Of a stretch of 9,123 nucleotides of DNA, positions 9,038 through 9,123 are shown in pieces. Position numbers and translations under genes: made by a program. Under the pieces are notes generated by a model. It was not told where the DNA came from. It saw only the letters and a program-made list of their open reading frames with translations, and did not search any database. Position 1 is the first letter of the stretch. The number at the start of each line of letters is the position of its first letter. Origin of the DNA: Campylobacteraceae bacterium (GTDB lineage Bacteria > Campylobacterota > Campylobacteria > Campylobacterales > Sulfurovaceae); contig JALSQJ010000172.1 in the NCBI GenBank assembly GCA_026985495.1, forward strand, positions 1 through 9,123. Reading direction: 5' to 3'.

Positions 9038-9123
9038 AGGCTCTTACCTCTTTGTCTATTTCTATTATCTCTTGAATATTTTTAGCTCTAACATTATCAA
9101 ATTTAGCATAAGCATCTAAAACC
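9027..9123 (-). CDS. 3' end of an unidentified gene, cut by the window edge
   Basis: On the minus strand one frame is open from the edge to TAG at 9027-9029, giving 31 residues that begin VLDAYAKFDNVRAKN and end EVRAYVK. At least one other minus-strand frame hits a stop within this stretch. The peptide is charged and looks helical (alternating Ile/Val with Lys/Glu), with no motif I recognise. Its stop lies inside the hydrolase gene (11-bp overlap), the kind of junction seen for gltX and the mutase gene, which supports a real gene translated ahead of the hydrolase. The N-terminal part and function are outside the window. Confidence 0.6.
   Translation of the reverse strand, partial: VLDAYAKFDNVRAKNIQEIIEIDKEVRAYVK

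Noticed and set aside
9027..9122. PhoU-like C-terminus in the truncated gene at the right edge
   Set aside because: The spacing of acidic and Ala/Ile positions looks loosely similar but does not match the PhoU repeat, and 31 residues are too few to assign a family.

Overview
The window looks like a piece of a low-G+C (mid-to-upper 30s % by eye) chromosome from the Campylobacterota (former Epsilonproteobacteria). The reasons are the GluRS1-type glutamyl-tRNA synthetase, the short ~410-residue glucose-6-phosphate isomerase, the ~770-residue GyrB without the long insertion found in enterobacteria, and T-rich upstream regions with TATAAT boxes and no good -35. These resemble Helicobacter/Campylobacter proteins as I remember them. 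I cannot assign a genus from sequence alone.

Layout. Positions 1-152 are a divergent promoter region. A Shine-Dalgarno sequence at the extreme left edge points to a gene beginning just outside the window on the minus strand, and a TATAAT box lies upstream of gltX. From 153 to 4968 a tight plus-strand operon carries gltX, a phosphomannomutase/phosphoglucomutase gene (manB/algC type), pgi and galU, with junctions of -11, +2 and -8 bp. A 39-bp convergent gap holds a hairpin followed by T5, which is the likely terminator of galU. From 5008 to the right edge everything reads on the minus strand: gyrB with its own promoter, a 158-bp gap (from the preferred gyrB start) with two hairpin repeats, tsaD, a small RBBP9/YdeN-type alpha/beta hydrolase, and the 3' end of an unidentified gene cut by the window edge.

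How the genes fit together. Pgi, the hexose-phosphate mutase and GalU are three consecutive steps from fructose 6-phosphate through glucose 6-phosphate and glucose 1-phosphate to UDP-glucose, the precursor for surface polysaccharides. They are cotranscribed with a translation gene (gltX). The minus-strand half combines tRNA modification (tsaD, t6A37), DNA supercoiling (gyrB) and a hydrolase of unknown substrate.

I see no new multi-gene system here: the coding content is housekeeping. The more unusual signals are not genes. GATC occurs only once in 9.1 kb, where composition predicts about 30, and codon choice dodges it. Three intergenic hairpins, each preceded by GTAG, resemble REP elements; two of them form an inverted pair with a compensatory stem change. 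GyrB has Gln where E. coli has the coumarin-contacting Arg136.
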